In this document: positions 7,372-16,292 of the stretch, piece by piece
Position numbering within the stretch: the first letter of the stretch is position 1
Layout: each line of letters begins with the position of its first letter
Source: Nocardia abscessus NBRC 100374
GTDB taxonomy: Bacteria; Actinomycetota; Actinomycetes; Mycobacteriales; Mycobacteriaceae
Reading direction: 5' to 3'
Assembly (NCBI RefSeq): GCF_000308455.1
Contig: NZ_BAFP01000063.1
Coordinates: forward strand, 1-64,000
Length of the DNA: 64,000 nt
Notes under the pieces: model-generated
Database searches by the model: none
Told to the model about the DNA's origin: nothing
Seen by the model: the letters and a program-made list of their open reading frames with translations, nothing else
Position numbers and translations under genes: made by a program

Positions 7372-8999
7372 ATGACCGCACCCGGCTGCGGGGAATGCGG
7401 CGGCCCAATCGAGCCCAGCACCTCCCCACGCGGCGGTCGCCCGCGCCAATACTGCCTGACCTGCCGACCGTCGAAGACAGCCGAACGCAGAACCGAAGGC
7501 CCCAACGGCCACCGCGACGACTCGTGTGCCCAGTGCGGCACACCACTCGAACGCAGCGCACGGAAGGCCGGACGACCCCGCATCTACTGCGACGGCTGCC
7601 GCGGCCGCCGGTTCCGAACACCCCGATCTCGCCAGCGCGACGAGGTCCGGCCCACCGACCCTTGCGGCGATCGAGCCGCCCAGGCCGCCGCCCCGGAGAC
7701 ATACCGCGACCGTCAATGCGCCCAATGCGGTGCGCCGATCGACCACAGCGGCCAGCGGAGGGGGCGGCCCCGCATCTACTGCGACGCCTGTTATGGCCGC
7801 CAGGTTCACACACGCCAACGTCGGCCCCGTCCGCTCGTCGGCCTCCGGTTCGCCGAGATCTTCGGCGAACCAACCGACCGAGCCGGGCAAGAAGTCCTGG
7901 AACGACTGTTCGATATGGCCCATATCGGCGGCTGGAGCGTCGAAACGCTGAGACGCAAGGGCGATCAGTTGCGGCGCGTATTGGCGGCCACTGGTGAAGA
8001 AAAGCCGATCCGGCTCAGCCAGGTCCGCGCCGAACTGGGCAACATCTGGCAGTCCCGGATCGTGGCCCGGCTGCTCGATCAGTGTGGTCTGCTGGTCGAT
8101 GACACCGAGTCACCGACACGTCAGTGGGTCGACCGCCGAACTGCAACTCTCCCAGCGGGATTCCGTGACGACGTCCGGGCCTGGTTGCTGGTGCTTCACG
8201 AAGGCGAGGAACGGGCGCGACCTCGGGCGGAGGCGACGTTGCACGCCTACTTCAGCCGGGCACACCCGCCATTGACCGAGTGGGCGAGCACCCGATCGCA
8301 CCTGCGCGAGATCACCCAGGCAGACGTGTCCGCAGTGCTGAACCGGCTCACCGGGCACAAGCGAATCGGAACGTTTGTCGCGCTGCGCTCGCTGTTCCAG
8401 TTCGCCGAACGGCACCACTTGATCTTCGTTGACCCCACCCGTCGCCTGCGGGTCGGCACGGCGCCGTCGCGCGTGCTCTTGCCGATGACCGACGATCAGG
8501 TGGACGCGGTGACCGCCATGGCCGTGACGCCGATGCAGCGCGTCATTGTCGGTCTGGTCGCGGTCTATGCTGTCCGAGCGAACCCGCTGCGGAATCTCGT
8601 GCTCGATGACGTTGACCTGTCGCGCCGGCGGATCCGGATCGGCGGGACCGTTCACCAGCTCACCGAGTTCACCCACGACGTCCTGACCGACTGGCTGACC
8701 TACCGGCAACACCGATGGCCGGGCACCTTGAACCCGCACGTGATCGTCTCTACCGACTCCGTTTTCGGAACTTCCCCGGTCACCGATCACCACTTGACTT
8801 GGCATCTGGGCCTACTCGGCGTCGAGCTCGAGCGCATCCGGGGTGATCGTGTTCTCCAGGAAGCCTTGTCGACGAACGCTGACCCCTGCACCTGTCGATC
8901 ACGTTCGGACTCAGTGACCGGACTGCGGTCGACTTCGCGATGCTCGCCCACCAGCTCATGGTGGTTATGCCACCGAATTCCGACCTCGTTCATCGGTGA
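7372..8999 (+). pseudogene. Tyrosine-recombinase-like protein with three zinc-ribbon/AT-hook modules; frameshifted near 8886
   Basis: From ATG 7372 the frame encodes three modules of the form CxxC-x17/18-CxxC (Cys at about 6/9/28/31, 52/55/73/76, 116/119/137/140), each with an AT-hook core GRPR just before the second pair (GRPRQYC, GRPRIYC twice). A phage-integrase-like region follows (about 230-505): core-binding helices, then VYAVRANPLRNLVLDDVDL where Arg I is expected and ERIRGDRVLQEAL near box II. At CCCC (8883-8886) the frame is lost. A -1 step there restores LHLSITFGLSDRTAVDFA and a stop at 8997-8999 (542 aa), a typical family ending. Without the shift, 46 unrelated codons run to 9024. 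The expected nucleophilic Tyr appears as Phe (VDFA). Confidence 0.75.
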
Positions 9000-9146
9000 A
9001 TTCGGAGACCGATGGTCGGGATGATCGGAGATCTTTGACGGTGAAAATTGATGTCGTTCGACCGGCGTGCCGAGGGGTGATGGAGGGAGCGCAAGGGGTT
9101 CTCGGTCGTGGCATGGGTTCTTCCAGCCTTATGGGATGGTCGGAAT

Positions 9147-10478
9147 ATGAGCGATTTCGATGTGCCTGACGCTGCGGCGACCGACTTGCCGTCGGTATTG
9201 GCGGAGCCGCCGTGGTGGCGATATCGCCGACCGCTTCGTACGGTCATCGACTCTGTTGTCTGTCATCGGGCGTTGTCATTGCGTTGGAGGGCGGGAGAGC
9301 GCCAGCAGTGGGCACAGACCCCGCTGGACGTCAGCCGCGACTGGCTCGAAGGAACGCAGGCGAACGCGGCGAGAAACGTCACCGTCTACGAGTACCAGCC
9401 CCTGTCGCCGTACGTTCTCGCACTTGCACCGCCCGACTTGGCACGCCGGCGCGTGCGTGAACCTGTTCGATGGCCGACCAACGGTGAACCAGCGGTATAT
9501 CGCAGGCTGTTGGGTTTGTTCGAAGACGATGCCGCCGATTTTGTAATGGCCGCGGTGCCGCGTCGCCCGAATAGCCTGGCCAGCGTTCTCGAGCCGGTCG
9601 ACGGCACCGCGGTGTCGATCTTCATGGCGCGCTGGCTGTATTCAGCGAACCGGCGACGCACGGTCGCGCTGCGTTGGTTCGACCGCCACCTCGACGGCGC
9701 CGCACTCGATCTGATAGCCATCGCGCTCGGTCGAACGGGTCGCGACCATTTCCGCGCCGCAGCCGCCCTTCGAGTCTTGGCCGAGGCCGGATACCGCGAT
9801 GCCCTGACTAATGCAGCAGATCGCCTTGATCCGCGTGCTCCGGCGGGAGTCGCGGCGATCCTGGATACCGACCCCAGGCTTCTCTTACCGAAACGAATCC
9901 CCAAGCCGAGCCGTTGGATCGTACTCGATCGGCTGCCGCGGATACTACTGCACCACAGACGCTCCGCCCTGCCGTCACAAGCTGTCATCGACCTGATCAC
10001 AATGCTCATGATGTGTAGGCCGGGCCGCGACTACGCCGGTGTACAGGATGTGATCAACGCGGTGGACCCCGCATCGTCGGTAGCGTTCGCGCGCGCACTC
10101 CTCGACGGTTGGGTTGAAGCAGAGTATCCCATCGGCGATTATTGGGTGCTACACGCCCAGACTGTTCATGGCTGCGGCCTCTCCGTGCAGGAAAGACAGC
10201 GGTTCATCGCCGCGAGCCAGCAGTGGCAGAGAATCCGTCGCGCCCACACAGTTCGTCGAGAACTCCAGGCCGTGCCGGAGATCGAAGCACGGGCCCGGGC
10301 AGTGCGGGACCGGGGTGTGCCCTGGTACAACCCGTACCGCCGGCTGGCACATCTCCTGGAACTTGCCGACGATTCCGACCGGAAGCATCCGCGCACCGCG
10401 ACCGAGATCACCACGTCGAAATTTGCCGATACGGATAACTCCCGGCCGGCACCGACGCCAACATCCACCGACAGGTGA
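9147..10478 (+). CDS. HEAT-like protein related to MolR/DUF4132 proteins
   Basis: 443 aa. I recognise segments of the large MolR/WGR-DUF4132 group: DLPSVLAEPPWWRYRRPL near the N-terminus, ALRWFDRHLDGAALDLIAIA followed by LGRTGRDHFRAAAALRVLAE (a HEAT-like pair) and FARALLDGWVEAEYPIGDYW near residue 330. The protein lacks the C-terminal DUF4132 part and is far shorter than those 1000-residue proteins, so it is either a truncated or a minimal relative. ATG 9147 is preferred; an upstream in-frame start at 9108 is possible. It lies 148 bp behind the broken recombinase on the same strand. No catalytic residues are visible. The relationship is by pattern only. Confidence 0.5.
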   Translation: MSDFDVPDAAATDLPSVLAEPPWWRYRRPLRTVIDSVVCHRALSLRWRAGERQQWAQTPLDVSRDWLEGTQANAARNVTVYEYQPLSPYVLALAPPDLARRRVREPVRWPTNGEPAVYRRLLGLFEDDAADFVMAAVPRRPNSLASVLEPVDGTAVSIFMARWLYSANRRRTVALRWFDRHLDGAALDLIAIALGRTGRDHFRAAAALRVLAEAGYRDALTNAADRLDPRAPAGVAAILDTDPRLLLPKRIPKPSRWIVLDRLPRILLHHRRSALPSQAVIDLITMLMMCRPGRDYAGVQDVINAVDPASSVAFARALLDGWVEAEYPIGDYWVLHAQTVHGCGLSVQERQRFIAASQQWQRIRRAHTVRRELQAVPEIEARARAVRDRGVPWYNPYRRLAHLLELADDSDRKHPRTATEITTSKFADTDNSRPAPTPTSTDR

Positions 10479-11119
10479 CGTCACAGATCCCCGATAGAAC
10501 CATCATGGAGACCTCAGCGGAAGAACCCGTTCGCCTCCCCGGCGGCTGAGCTCGCCGGGCTCCAGCTCCTCCTCAGCCTCGTTCGAGTCCGCAGTTCGCT
10601 GGAACCGGACGCCTTTCGTGCTGCCACAGCACGAACCCGGATCGGTTCCCGCTGAACAGGCTTCGCGCACACTGAACACGCACGGATCGAATGGGCAAGT
10701 TATTGCGAATATTCGGTAACGATTGGCGGCAGCAGGCGCTGTAACTACAGATCAACCCATCATTCGGGTGGCGAGATCTTGGCATGATCTGCCGCTTCGA
10801 GGCTGTCTCGTGCCGTTCAGCTGGATGCTGCGGTCGGCAACACAATATGTTGGGCATCGAGGTATCCGAGGTCGATGAGCCGGGTGCGGAGCGTGCGGGC
10901 CGAGCCCGGGCGGCTGAATGCGGGCACAGACGCGGTGCCGGCGGCTCGGTGGGTATGGCCGGTTCCGCCGCAGGGGCGGTCACGATGGGCGCCAACTCAC
11001 GGCCGCAATCGCCGCCACCTCCTGCCACCGATACCAGTCGTAACGAAAGACCTGCCTGCGCAGGTTTTCGCCGCGGGAAATCGGTGCCGGGTCATCCGGA
11101 ATCCGTAGCGCGTTGGGCC
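10479..11119. other. Long non-coding or decayed stretch
   Basis: About 640 bp. Open frames on both strands (minus 10573-11028, plus from 10784) have biased composition, no ribosome binding site and no recognisable domain. One AT-richer patch around 10690-10760 contains CGAATATTCGG. No transposase, tRNA or repeat was recognised. It probably represents decayed island DNA. Confidence 0.4.
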
Positions 11120-11413
11120 CTACCAACCGCCCCGCCAGCACGCTTCGGACGAGTGGTTCGGATGGACACCGAGCGCACGCAGGTCGTCGTCGCAATAGGC
11201 CCACCCCTCGCCCAGATAGTTACCTGCCGCTTTCGTGCACGCGTCGCGGGATCTTTCTCCGACGTTGTAGCCCACATGGCCGAGGTACCACGTGCAATCG
11301 GCGGTCGCAGCCTCAGCAGGGCCTGCGATGCCGAAGGCATACACCGATGCCGATGCGGCAGCGGCGGACACGACGGCAATTCGAAGGCTGTTCTTTCGCA
11401 TCGTCTTTCGCAT
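11120..11413 (-). CDS. Small secreted cysteine-containing protein
   Basis: 97 aa. The ATG at 11413 is preceded by GGAAAG. A classical Sec signal peptide is visible: basic MRKTMRKNSLR, a hydrophobic stretch rich in Ala/Val, and AEA-AT as cleavage site near residue 35. The mature part of about 62 residues has four cysteines (CTWYLGH, ACTKA, YCDDD, ACWRG) and many aromatic and glycine residues, so two disulphides are likely. Small exported proteins of this type are common in actinobacteria, usually without known function. It stands alone within the island. A longer frame extending to 11836 has no support. Confidence 0.65.
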   Translation of the reverse strand: MRKTMRKNSLRIAVVSAAAASASVYAFGIAGPAEAATADCTWYLGHVGYNVGERSRDACTKAAGNYLGEGWAYCDDDLRALGVHPNHSSEACWRGGW

Positions 11414-11813
11414 CGAATCTTTCCGTTCTCTAGAGGTTCCGCACCGGCACGCGGCCCAGGCAACTTCGGCTGACCGCGCGACGATGTCAGCAAATAGATG
11501 TGATACTGCGATGGAGGCCACGGCGGCTAGTCGCCGAGAGCTTGGATCGAGTCCAGCATGCGGAAGGATTCGGGAGGTGTCCTCAGACAATCGCGCACCG
11601 TGCTTGTCCATTCGCGCAGAACACCGTTGCCGCGATTCGCCGGGAGATACGCCGGAGACGGCGGCGAATCCCGCCGAGCCGTTCACCCCCGGACAGCGGC
11701 ACGACGGACTGCTGGATCCGGCGAGAGCAGGGCCGGAACGCCGCACGTCGTTCTGTCCGACCGAATTCGTCTGTAGCACAATGGGAGAAGGAAACGGTCG
11801 CGAGGGGGTAGCG
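11414..11813. other. Intergenic region between two divergent starts
   Basis: About 400 bp separating the secreted-protein start (minus) from the start of the broken AraC-type gene (plus). Apart from promoter space nothing was recognised; frames crossing it lack ribosome binding sites and domains. Confidence 0.4.
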
Positions 11814-12376
11814 ATGCTGTTGCGGGAGTTCGACATAACAAGCCTGGCACGACGAGATCAGTTCGACGGCTGACCGAACTGACCGCCCGTGCCGAGGAAT
11901 TCACATCCGCGCAGATTCCCACACTCGCCTCGGTCCCCCTCGAGTTGCTCGCCGCCACCCTCGCGGTGCCATTGCAGGCGCACGACAAGCTCACGCCGCA
12001 GGCGCGTCGCCGCGCGCTACGCACCCAGATTCACGAGTTCATCGACCACCATCTCGACGATCCCGCTCTTACGCCTCGACAGATAGCCCTGGCACATCAC
12101 ATCTCACTGCGCACGCTCCAGAAATTGTTCGCCGACGCCGACACCACCCCGGCCGCCTGGATACGCCGACGCCGCCTTCAACGCTGCCACCGCGACCTGA
12201 CCGACGCACGCCTGGCCTCCCATCCGATACACACCATCGCTCGCCGGTGGGGATTCTCCGACGCCGCCCACTTCAGCCGCTTGTTCCACCGCATCTACGG
12301 GCGAACTCCCAGCGACTACCGCTACAGCGGTTCCCGCGCGAATGAACAACTCTCGTTCACACAGGAGATTTTCTAG
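11814..12376 (+). pseudogene. AraC-family regulator with internal deletion
   Basis: GAGGGGGTAGCG precedes ATG 11814, and the first residues MLLREFDITSLARRDQFDG look like the start of an AraC_binding_2-type regulator, but a stop follows at 11871. A different frame, open from about 11846, then encodes the C-terminal part of such a protein: RRLTELTARAEEF, a linker, and a full AraC HTH (HHISLRTLQKLFADADTT, then RRWGFSDAAHFSRLFHRIYG) to 12376. About 150 residues of sensor domain seem to be missing and the frame is changed at the join. A shortened HTH-only protein starting at TTG 11945 could still be made. The end overlaps the MDR gene on the other strand by 20 bp. Confidence 0.7.
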
Positions 12377-13358
12377 TTGCACGTGCAGTGTCGCGTTCTC
12401 GAGCAATCTCGACCACCACTTTGCCGAGGGCGTGTCCCTCGCCGACATGTGCCAGTGCCTCGGACACCTCGTCGAGTGCAAAACGGCGGTCGATGTGGAT
12501 GTCGACGTGCCCGGCGGCATGCCGTTCGGCGAGCGGGGTGAAATGCGCCGGCCCCAGCTTCACCGCGAGGACCCCCACGCGGCGGCCGGTCGTCATCCCG
12601 ATGAGTGCACCGACCGTCACAACGCGCAGCAACGCCCGCGTGGTCCCTCCGACACAGCGGTACCGACCGCCGCGAACGAGCGCCCTGCGATACGCGAATA
12701 CCGAACGGTGCGCGACGAGGTCGAGCACGAGGTCGTAGGGTCCGGCTCGGGTGAAGTCCTGAGCGCGATAGTCGATCACCTCGTCCGCCCCGAGGCAGCG
12801 CATGAACTCCAGTTTGGAGACGTTATCCACCCCGGTCACGTGGGCTCCGGCACTCTTGGCGAGTTGGATCGCAAACGATCCTGAGCCGCCACCCGCACCG
12901 TTGATCAGGACCGACTTCCCGGGACCGGCACCGGCACCGGCTGTCCCCTGCAGCGCGATCGCGGCGGCCTGCGGCAGCGTCGACGCCTCGGCGAATGTCA
13001 GCGACTCCGGCTCGAGTGCCAGAGCGGACTCGGAAGCCACGGCGTACTCGGCGAAACCTCCCTTGAGGTCGAGATTGTCACCATAGACCTCGTCGCCGGG
13101 CCGGAACCGGGTGACGCCAGAGCCGACGGCCTCGACCCGCCCGGCGATATCGGACCCGAGAACCTGCCGCGCAGGCGACCGCAACCCGCCGATGCGTGCA
13201 TACAACGGTGTCCCCTGTAAGCACTCCCAGTCCGAAATGTTGACCGATGTGGCGTGAACCCGGACAAGTACCTGCCTCTGCCCAGGTGATGGTATTGCGA
13301 CCTCGGCGATCGACAGCACCTCCGGCCCACCGTAGCGGTCGTAGACGACGGCCTTCAC
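12357..13358 (-). CDS. MDR-family NADP-dependent alcohol dehydrogenase/quinone oxidoreductase
   Basis: 333 aa, GTG start at 13358 with GGTGG upstream. N-terminal GroES-like domain (VLVRVHATSVNISDWECLQG, VLGSDIAGRVEAVG) and Rossmann domain with INGAGGGSGSFAIQLAKSAG as nucleotide site. No structural or catalytic zinc cysteines are present, so it belongs to the zinc-free quinone-oxidoreductase-like branch. It lies 109 bp downstream of the P450 gene on the same strand and could belong to the same transcript. The substrate is unknown. Confidence 0.85.
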   Translation of the reverse strand: MKAVVYDRYGGPEVLSIAEVAIPSPGQRQVLVRVHATSVNISDWECLQGTPLYARIGGLRSPARQVLGSDIAGRVEAVGSGVTRFRPGDEVYGDNLDLKGGFAEYAVASESALALEPESLTFAEASTLPQAAAIALQGTAGAGAGPGKSVLINGAGGGSGSFAIQLAKSAGAHVTGVDNVSKLEFMRCLGADEVIDYRAQDFTRAGPYDLVLDLVAHRSVFAYRRALVRGGRYRCVGGTTRALLRVVTVGALIGMTTGRRVGVLAVKLGPAHFTPLAERHAAGHVDIHIDRRFALDEVSEALAHVGEGHALGKVVVEIARERDTARATRKSPV

Positions 13359-13467
13359 GTTGTTCCACCGTCTGGCATCGTCGGGCAGCCTGGCATGTCA
13401 TCGAGCCTAGGCGACTGGCTGATCGAGTGCGGTGCTGGTCATCTTTGCCCTCTGTGAACATCCATTC

Positions 13468-14733
13468 TCAGTACAGGTGCAGCGGAGCGGAGGGGGGAAA
13501 GGTGACCGGCAGAGCCGCCAGGGCCCGGTGGAAAGGACCGGGCCGCCAGGTCGGTGCGCCGGCCGGTATGGCCGGCCGCATTTCGGGTAGCGCATCGAGA
13601 AGCTGATCGATGGCGTATTGAGCGACCAGATAGGCGAGCGATTGCGCGGGGCAGGCGTGGGGGCCGACGCCCCACGCCAGGTGCGAGCGATTGCCCGTGT
13701 GATCTTCGGTCCGGATCGCGGGGTCGTTGTTGCAGCCGGCCATGCTGATGAGGATCGGTTGATGCGCGGGCAGCCAGACGTCGTCGATGAGGATCGGCTG
13801 ACGCGGGTAGGTGGTGAGGAAGTTCGCCAGCGGCGGGTCGTTGAACAAGACCTCGTCCAGGGCGTCGCGGGTGGACAGGGTCCCGCCCAGGACACTTTCG
13901 CCGAAGCGGTCGTCGGTGAGGATCAGCAGCAAGGTGTTGGCGATCAGGTTCTGCTGGAATTCGATCCCGGCGCCGTAGTGGCCCGCCACTTGATGGACCA
14001 TCTCCTGTTCATCGAGTCCGGCGGGCTGCCGCAGGAGGATCGAGGTGATGTCGGGACCGGGTTCGGCTTGTTTGAGCGCCACCAGTTCCAGCATCGCCTC
14101 GCTGATCATCTTGTTGCCGTTCTCGGCCTCGACGGCCTCGACGAGCGCGGCCATACCGGTGGCGACTCGCTGTCCGATCTCCGCCGGGCAGCCGAGCAGG
14201 GCATTGACGACCTCGAACGTCAGTGGGAACGCGTACTGGCTGATCAAATCGGCCGTGCCGGCCTGGCAGAAGGTGTTCACCAGCGGGATGGCGATCTCCT
14301 CCACAGTGGTGTGGAGAGCGTACAGATCCACCTCACTGATGCTGGCTGTGATGGCCTGCCGATAGCGCAGGAACTCCACTCCGGAGTTTCTACTCGCGGT
14401 GGGACGCCACTCCATGATCGGCAGGACAGGGCAGTCGGCAGGGATGTTCTTCTGCCAGGTGCGCGGATCGGCAGGGAAGCGTTCGGGATCGTTGAGGATC
14501 CGCAGCGCGGTGTCATACCCGACCACCAACGTGGCGGGCACGCCTGGCGCCAGCTCTACTGGTGCCAAAGAGCCGTACCGGTTGCGCATTTCGCGGTAGG
14601 CGTGGTGCGGGTCGGCGGCGAACTCCGGCGAGTACAGCGGCACCCTCGGACCGTCGAAAGCCATCGGCGCGCCATGGACGATCGGACAGGATGGGGCATG
14701 GGGCGGGAGCGGGGGAAGATTCCGATGCGGCAA
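13468..14733 (-). CDS. Cytochrome P450 lacking ExxR arginine (CYP157-like)
   Basis: 421 aa from TTG 14733, with AGGA seven bases upstream; the start is supported by the family N-terminus LPPLPPHAP. The heme loop HLAWGVGPHACPAQ supplies Cys361. Two hallmarks of P450s are altered: the K-helix ExxR reads EVLF (294-297), and the I-helix oxygen-activation motif reads AGIEF (255-259) without Thr. Streptomyces CYP157 enzymes of conservon operons also lack ExxR, and the flanking text (VPLYSPEFAADP, ELAPGVPATLVVGYD, DALDEVLFNDPPLANF) is close to that group. No conservon partner genes are nearby. A divergent AraC regulator lies upstream. Catalysis of ordinary hydroxylation is doubtful. Confidence 0.8.
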   Translation of the reverse strand: MPHRNLPPLPPHAPSCPIVHGAPMAFDGPRVPLYSPEFAADPHHAYREMRNRYGSLAPVELAPGVPATLVVGYDTALRILNDPERFPADPRTWQKNIPADCPVLPIMEWRPTASRNSGVEFLRYRQAITASISEVDLYALHTTVEEIAIPLVNTFCQAGTADLISQYAFPLTFEVVNALLGCPAEIGQRVATGMAALVEAVEAENGNKMISEAMLELVALKQAEPGPDITSILLRQPAGLDEQEMVHQVAGHYGAGIEFQQNLIANTLLLILTDDRFGESVLGGTLSTRDALDEVLFNDPPLANFLTTYPRQPILIDDVWLPAHQPILISMAGCNNDPAIRTEDHTGNRSHLAWGVGPHACPAQSLAYLVAQYAIDQLLDALPEMRPAIPAGAPTWRPGPFHRALAALPVTFPPSAPLHLY

Positions 14734-15055
14734 TCGTTGTCCTAACTGCTTGCTTCCGACGGGTCTTCGCTCGTGCTGGGTGAATGAGGACCGACTGCGA
14801 TCGCCAGCAGTGGTGACGGAGGTTGTCAACCCGACGATGGTGACATCACATCGGGCTGAACGAAAAGTGCTGTTCGTGCCAGCAGGCAAGCGAACCGCGC
14901 CAATATCTCCCCACCGATGTGCTCGGTGTCGCGTTCGACCGCTGCACCAGGAGTGGTGCTCGATGCTGTGGCCGCGGTGCTCGACTATCCTCCGAGGAGC
15001 GTCGCCGATCGGGGCGTGCCGGCCATGCCCGTTCGTTCTGATTAGGTGTTCGCAA
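14734..15055. promoter_or_regulatory. Divergent promoter region, P450 versus AraC regulator
   Basis: About 320 bp between two divergent TTG starts. The heptamer GTGCTCG occurs three times in 14950-15000 with irregular spacing and may be part of a regulator site, which is speculative. No other structure was recognised. Confidence 0.35.
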
Positions 15056-16042
15056 TTGGATACGGTGGACAACGTTTCGTTCTCGAAATTCATCTTGGAC
15101 AATGCCGGTTTGGTTGGATCGTCGCGGCGGCAGCTGGCTCGAGCGGCGGATCTGCCGGAGTGGGTGTTGGCGAGCAGTGACACCATGGTGCCCAGCAATA
15201 GCCAGTTGCATCTGTGGGAACTGGTCGAGCACGAGCTGGACGATCCGCATGTAGCGTTGCGCGTCGGGCAGATGAACACGTTGGGGTGCTTCGGTTTGCA
15301 CGACTACTTGTTCAGCACGGCGCCGACCCTCGGCGAAGGACTGGCACTCTCCGAGCAGCATGCGAGCCTCGTCACCACCAATGTCGGATTCGCAGTGTCA
15401 GACGAGTCCCAGGACGAGGCGAATGCGGATGTCCGGTTGCTCAACGGTCATGGACGCGGACGTCAACTGGCCACGCAGTTCGCACTCGCAGCCGTCGTGG
15501 CCCGGGCGCGATACGCCACCGGACGGGATCTGCATCCGGTCCGGATCCGCTTCCGGCAGCGCGCGCCACGGCGACACAACCGCTTCATCGAGGCGTTCGG
15601 CACCCGTCGGGTCGATTTCGGTGCGCCGACAGACCAGATCACCTTCCGTACAGTCGATCTGGCGATGCCGCTGCGAACAGCCGACCTCGCACTGGCCGAC
15701 ATCTTGCGCCGGTGCGCGGCAGCTCTGCCGCCACCGCGCCGCGTCGACACCACATGGTCCAGTCAGGTGCACCATGCACTGACCGCGATGCTGGGCGACG
15801 GCCGAGTGACCATCGATCGCGCCGCGCGGTACATGGCGACAAGCAGGCGCAGTCTGCAGCGACGGCTTGCCGACGAGGGGACCACCTGGACTCGCGAACT
15901 CGACCGCGCACGCAGCGCGCTGGCGGAACACCGCTCCCATACCAGCCCGGACGACACCCTGACATCGTTGGCCAGGCGTCTCGGCTACTCCGATCCCGGC
16001 ACGCTCCGTCGAGCCCAGCAGAGATGGGCCACTCGGACATGA
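15056..16042 (+). CDS. AraC-family regulator with Arabinose_bd-type sensor domain
   Basis: 328 aa, TTG start at 15056 with AGGTG seven bases upstream. Residues about 15-190 match the AraC arabinose-binding-like domain of the OruR/ArgR-type group (QLHLWELVEHELDDPHVALR, GCFGLHDYLFSTAPTLGEGL). The C-terminal HTH has TIDRAARYMATSRRSLQRRL and ARRLGYSDPGTLRRAQQRW. The protein ends just after the second helix region, a few residues short of the usual YR ending. Such regulators often control adjacent P450 or oxidoreductase genes; here the divergent P450 is the likely target. Confidence 0.8.
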   Translation: MDTVDNVSFSKFILDNAGLVGSSRRQLARAADLPEWVLASSDTMVPSNSQLHLWELVEHELDDPHVALRVGQMNTLGCFGLHDYLFSTAPTLGEGLALSEQHASLVTTNVGFAVSDESQDEANADVRLLNGHGRGRQLATQFALAAVVARARYATGRDLHPVRIRFRQRAPRRHNRFIEAFGTRRVDFGAPTDQITFRTVDLAMPLRTADLALADILRRCAAALPPPRRVDTTWSSQVHHALTAMLGDGRVTIDRAARYMATSRRSLQRRLADEGTTWTRELDRARSALAEHRSHTSPDDTLTSLARRLGYSDPGTLRRAQQRWATRT

Positions 16043-16292
16043 CGATGGCGGATGTCCTCGCGTAGCAGGGGCACCGCGCGCCAACCACACTGCGAACCGC
16101 GCCATGTTGTGCGCCTACCACGCGATCGAGAGCCGCGCGTATTGGCAGGTGGCAGTGGTGATCCGCCGGAATGTCCGCACCCACGGACTCCCGTTACCCG
16201 ACGCGCGGGCAACGCGGGGGGCGAATGTGCTGCCGCATACTTGCCATCCACCAGGTAGCTGTGAAGCGTGATGAGTCGAGGAAGGCGATGGC

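Noticed and set aside
10784..11473. 229-codon plus-strand frame
   Set aside because: It lies partly antisense to the secreted-protein gene and has no ribosome binding site or domain.
14734..15279. N-terminal extension of the P450 frame to 603 residues
   Set aside because: The extension overlaps the divergent AraC gene, has no P450 features, and a start with typical family N-terminus exists at 14733.
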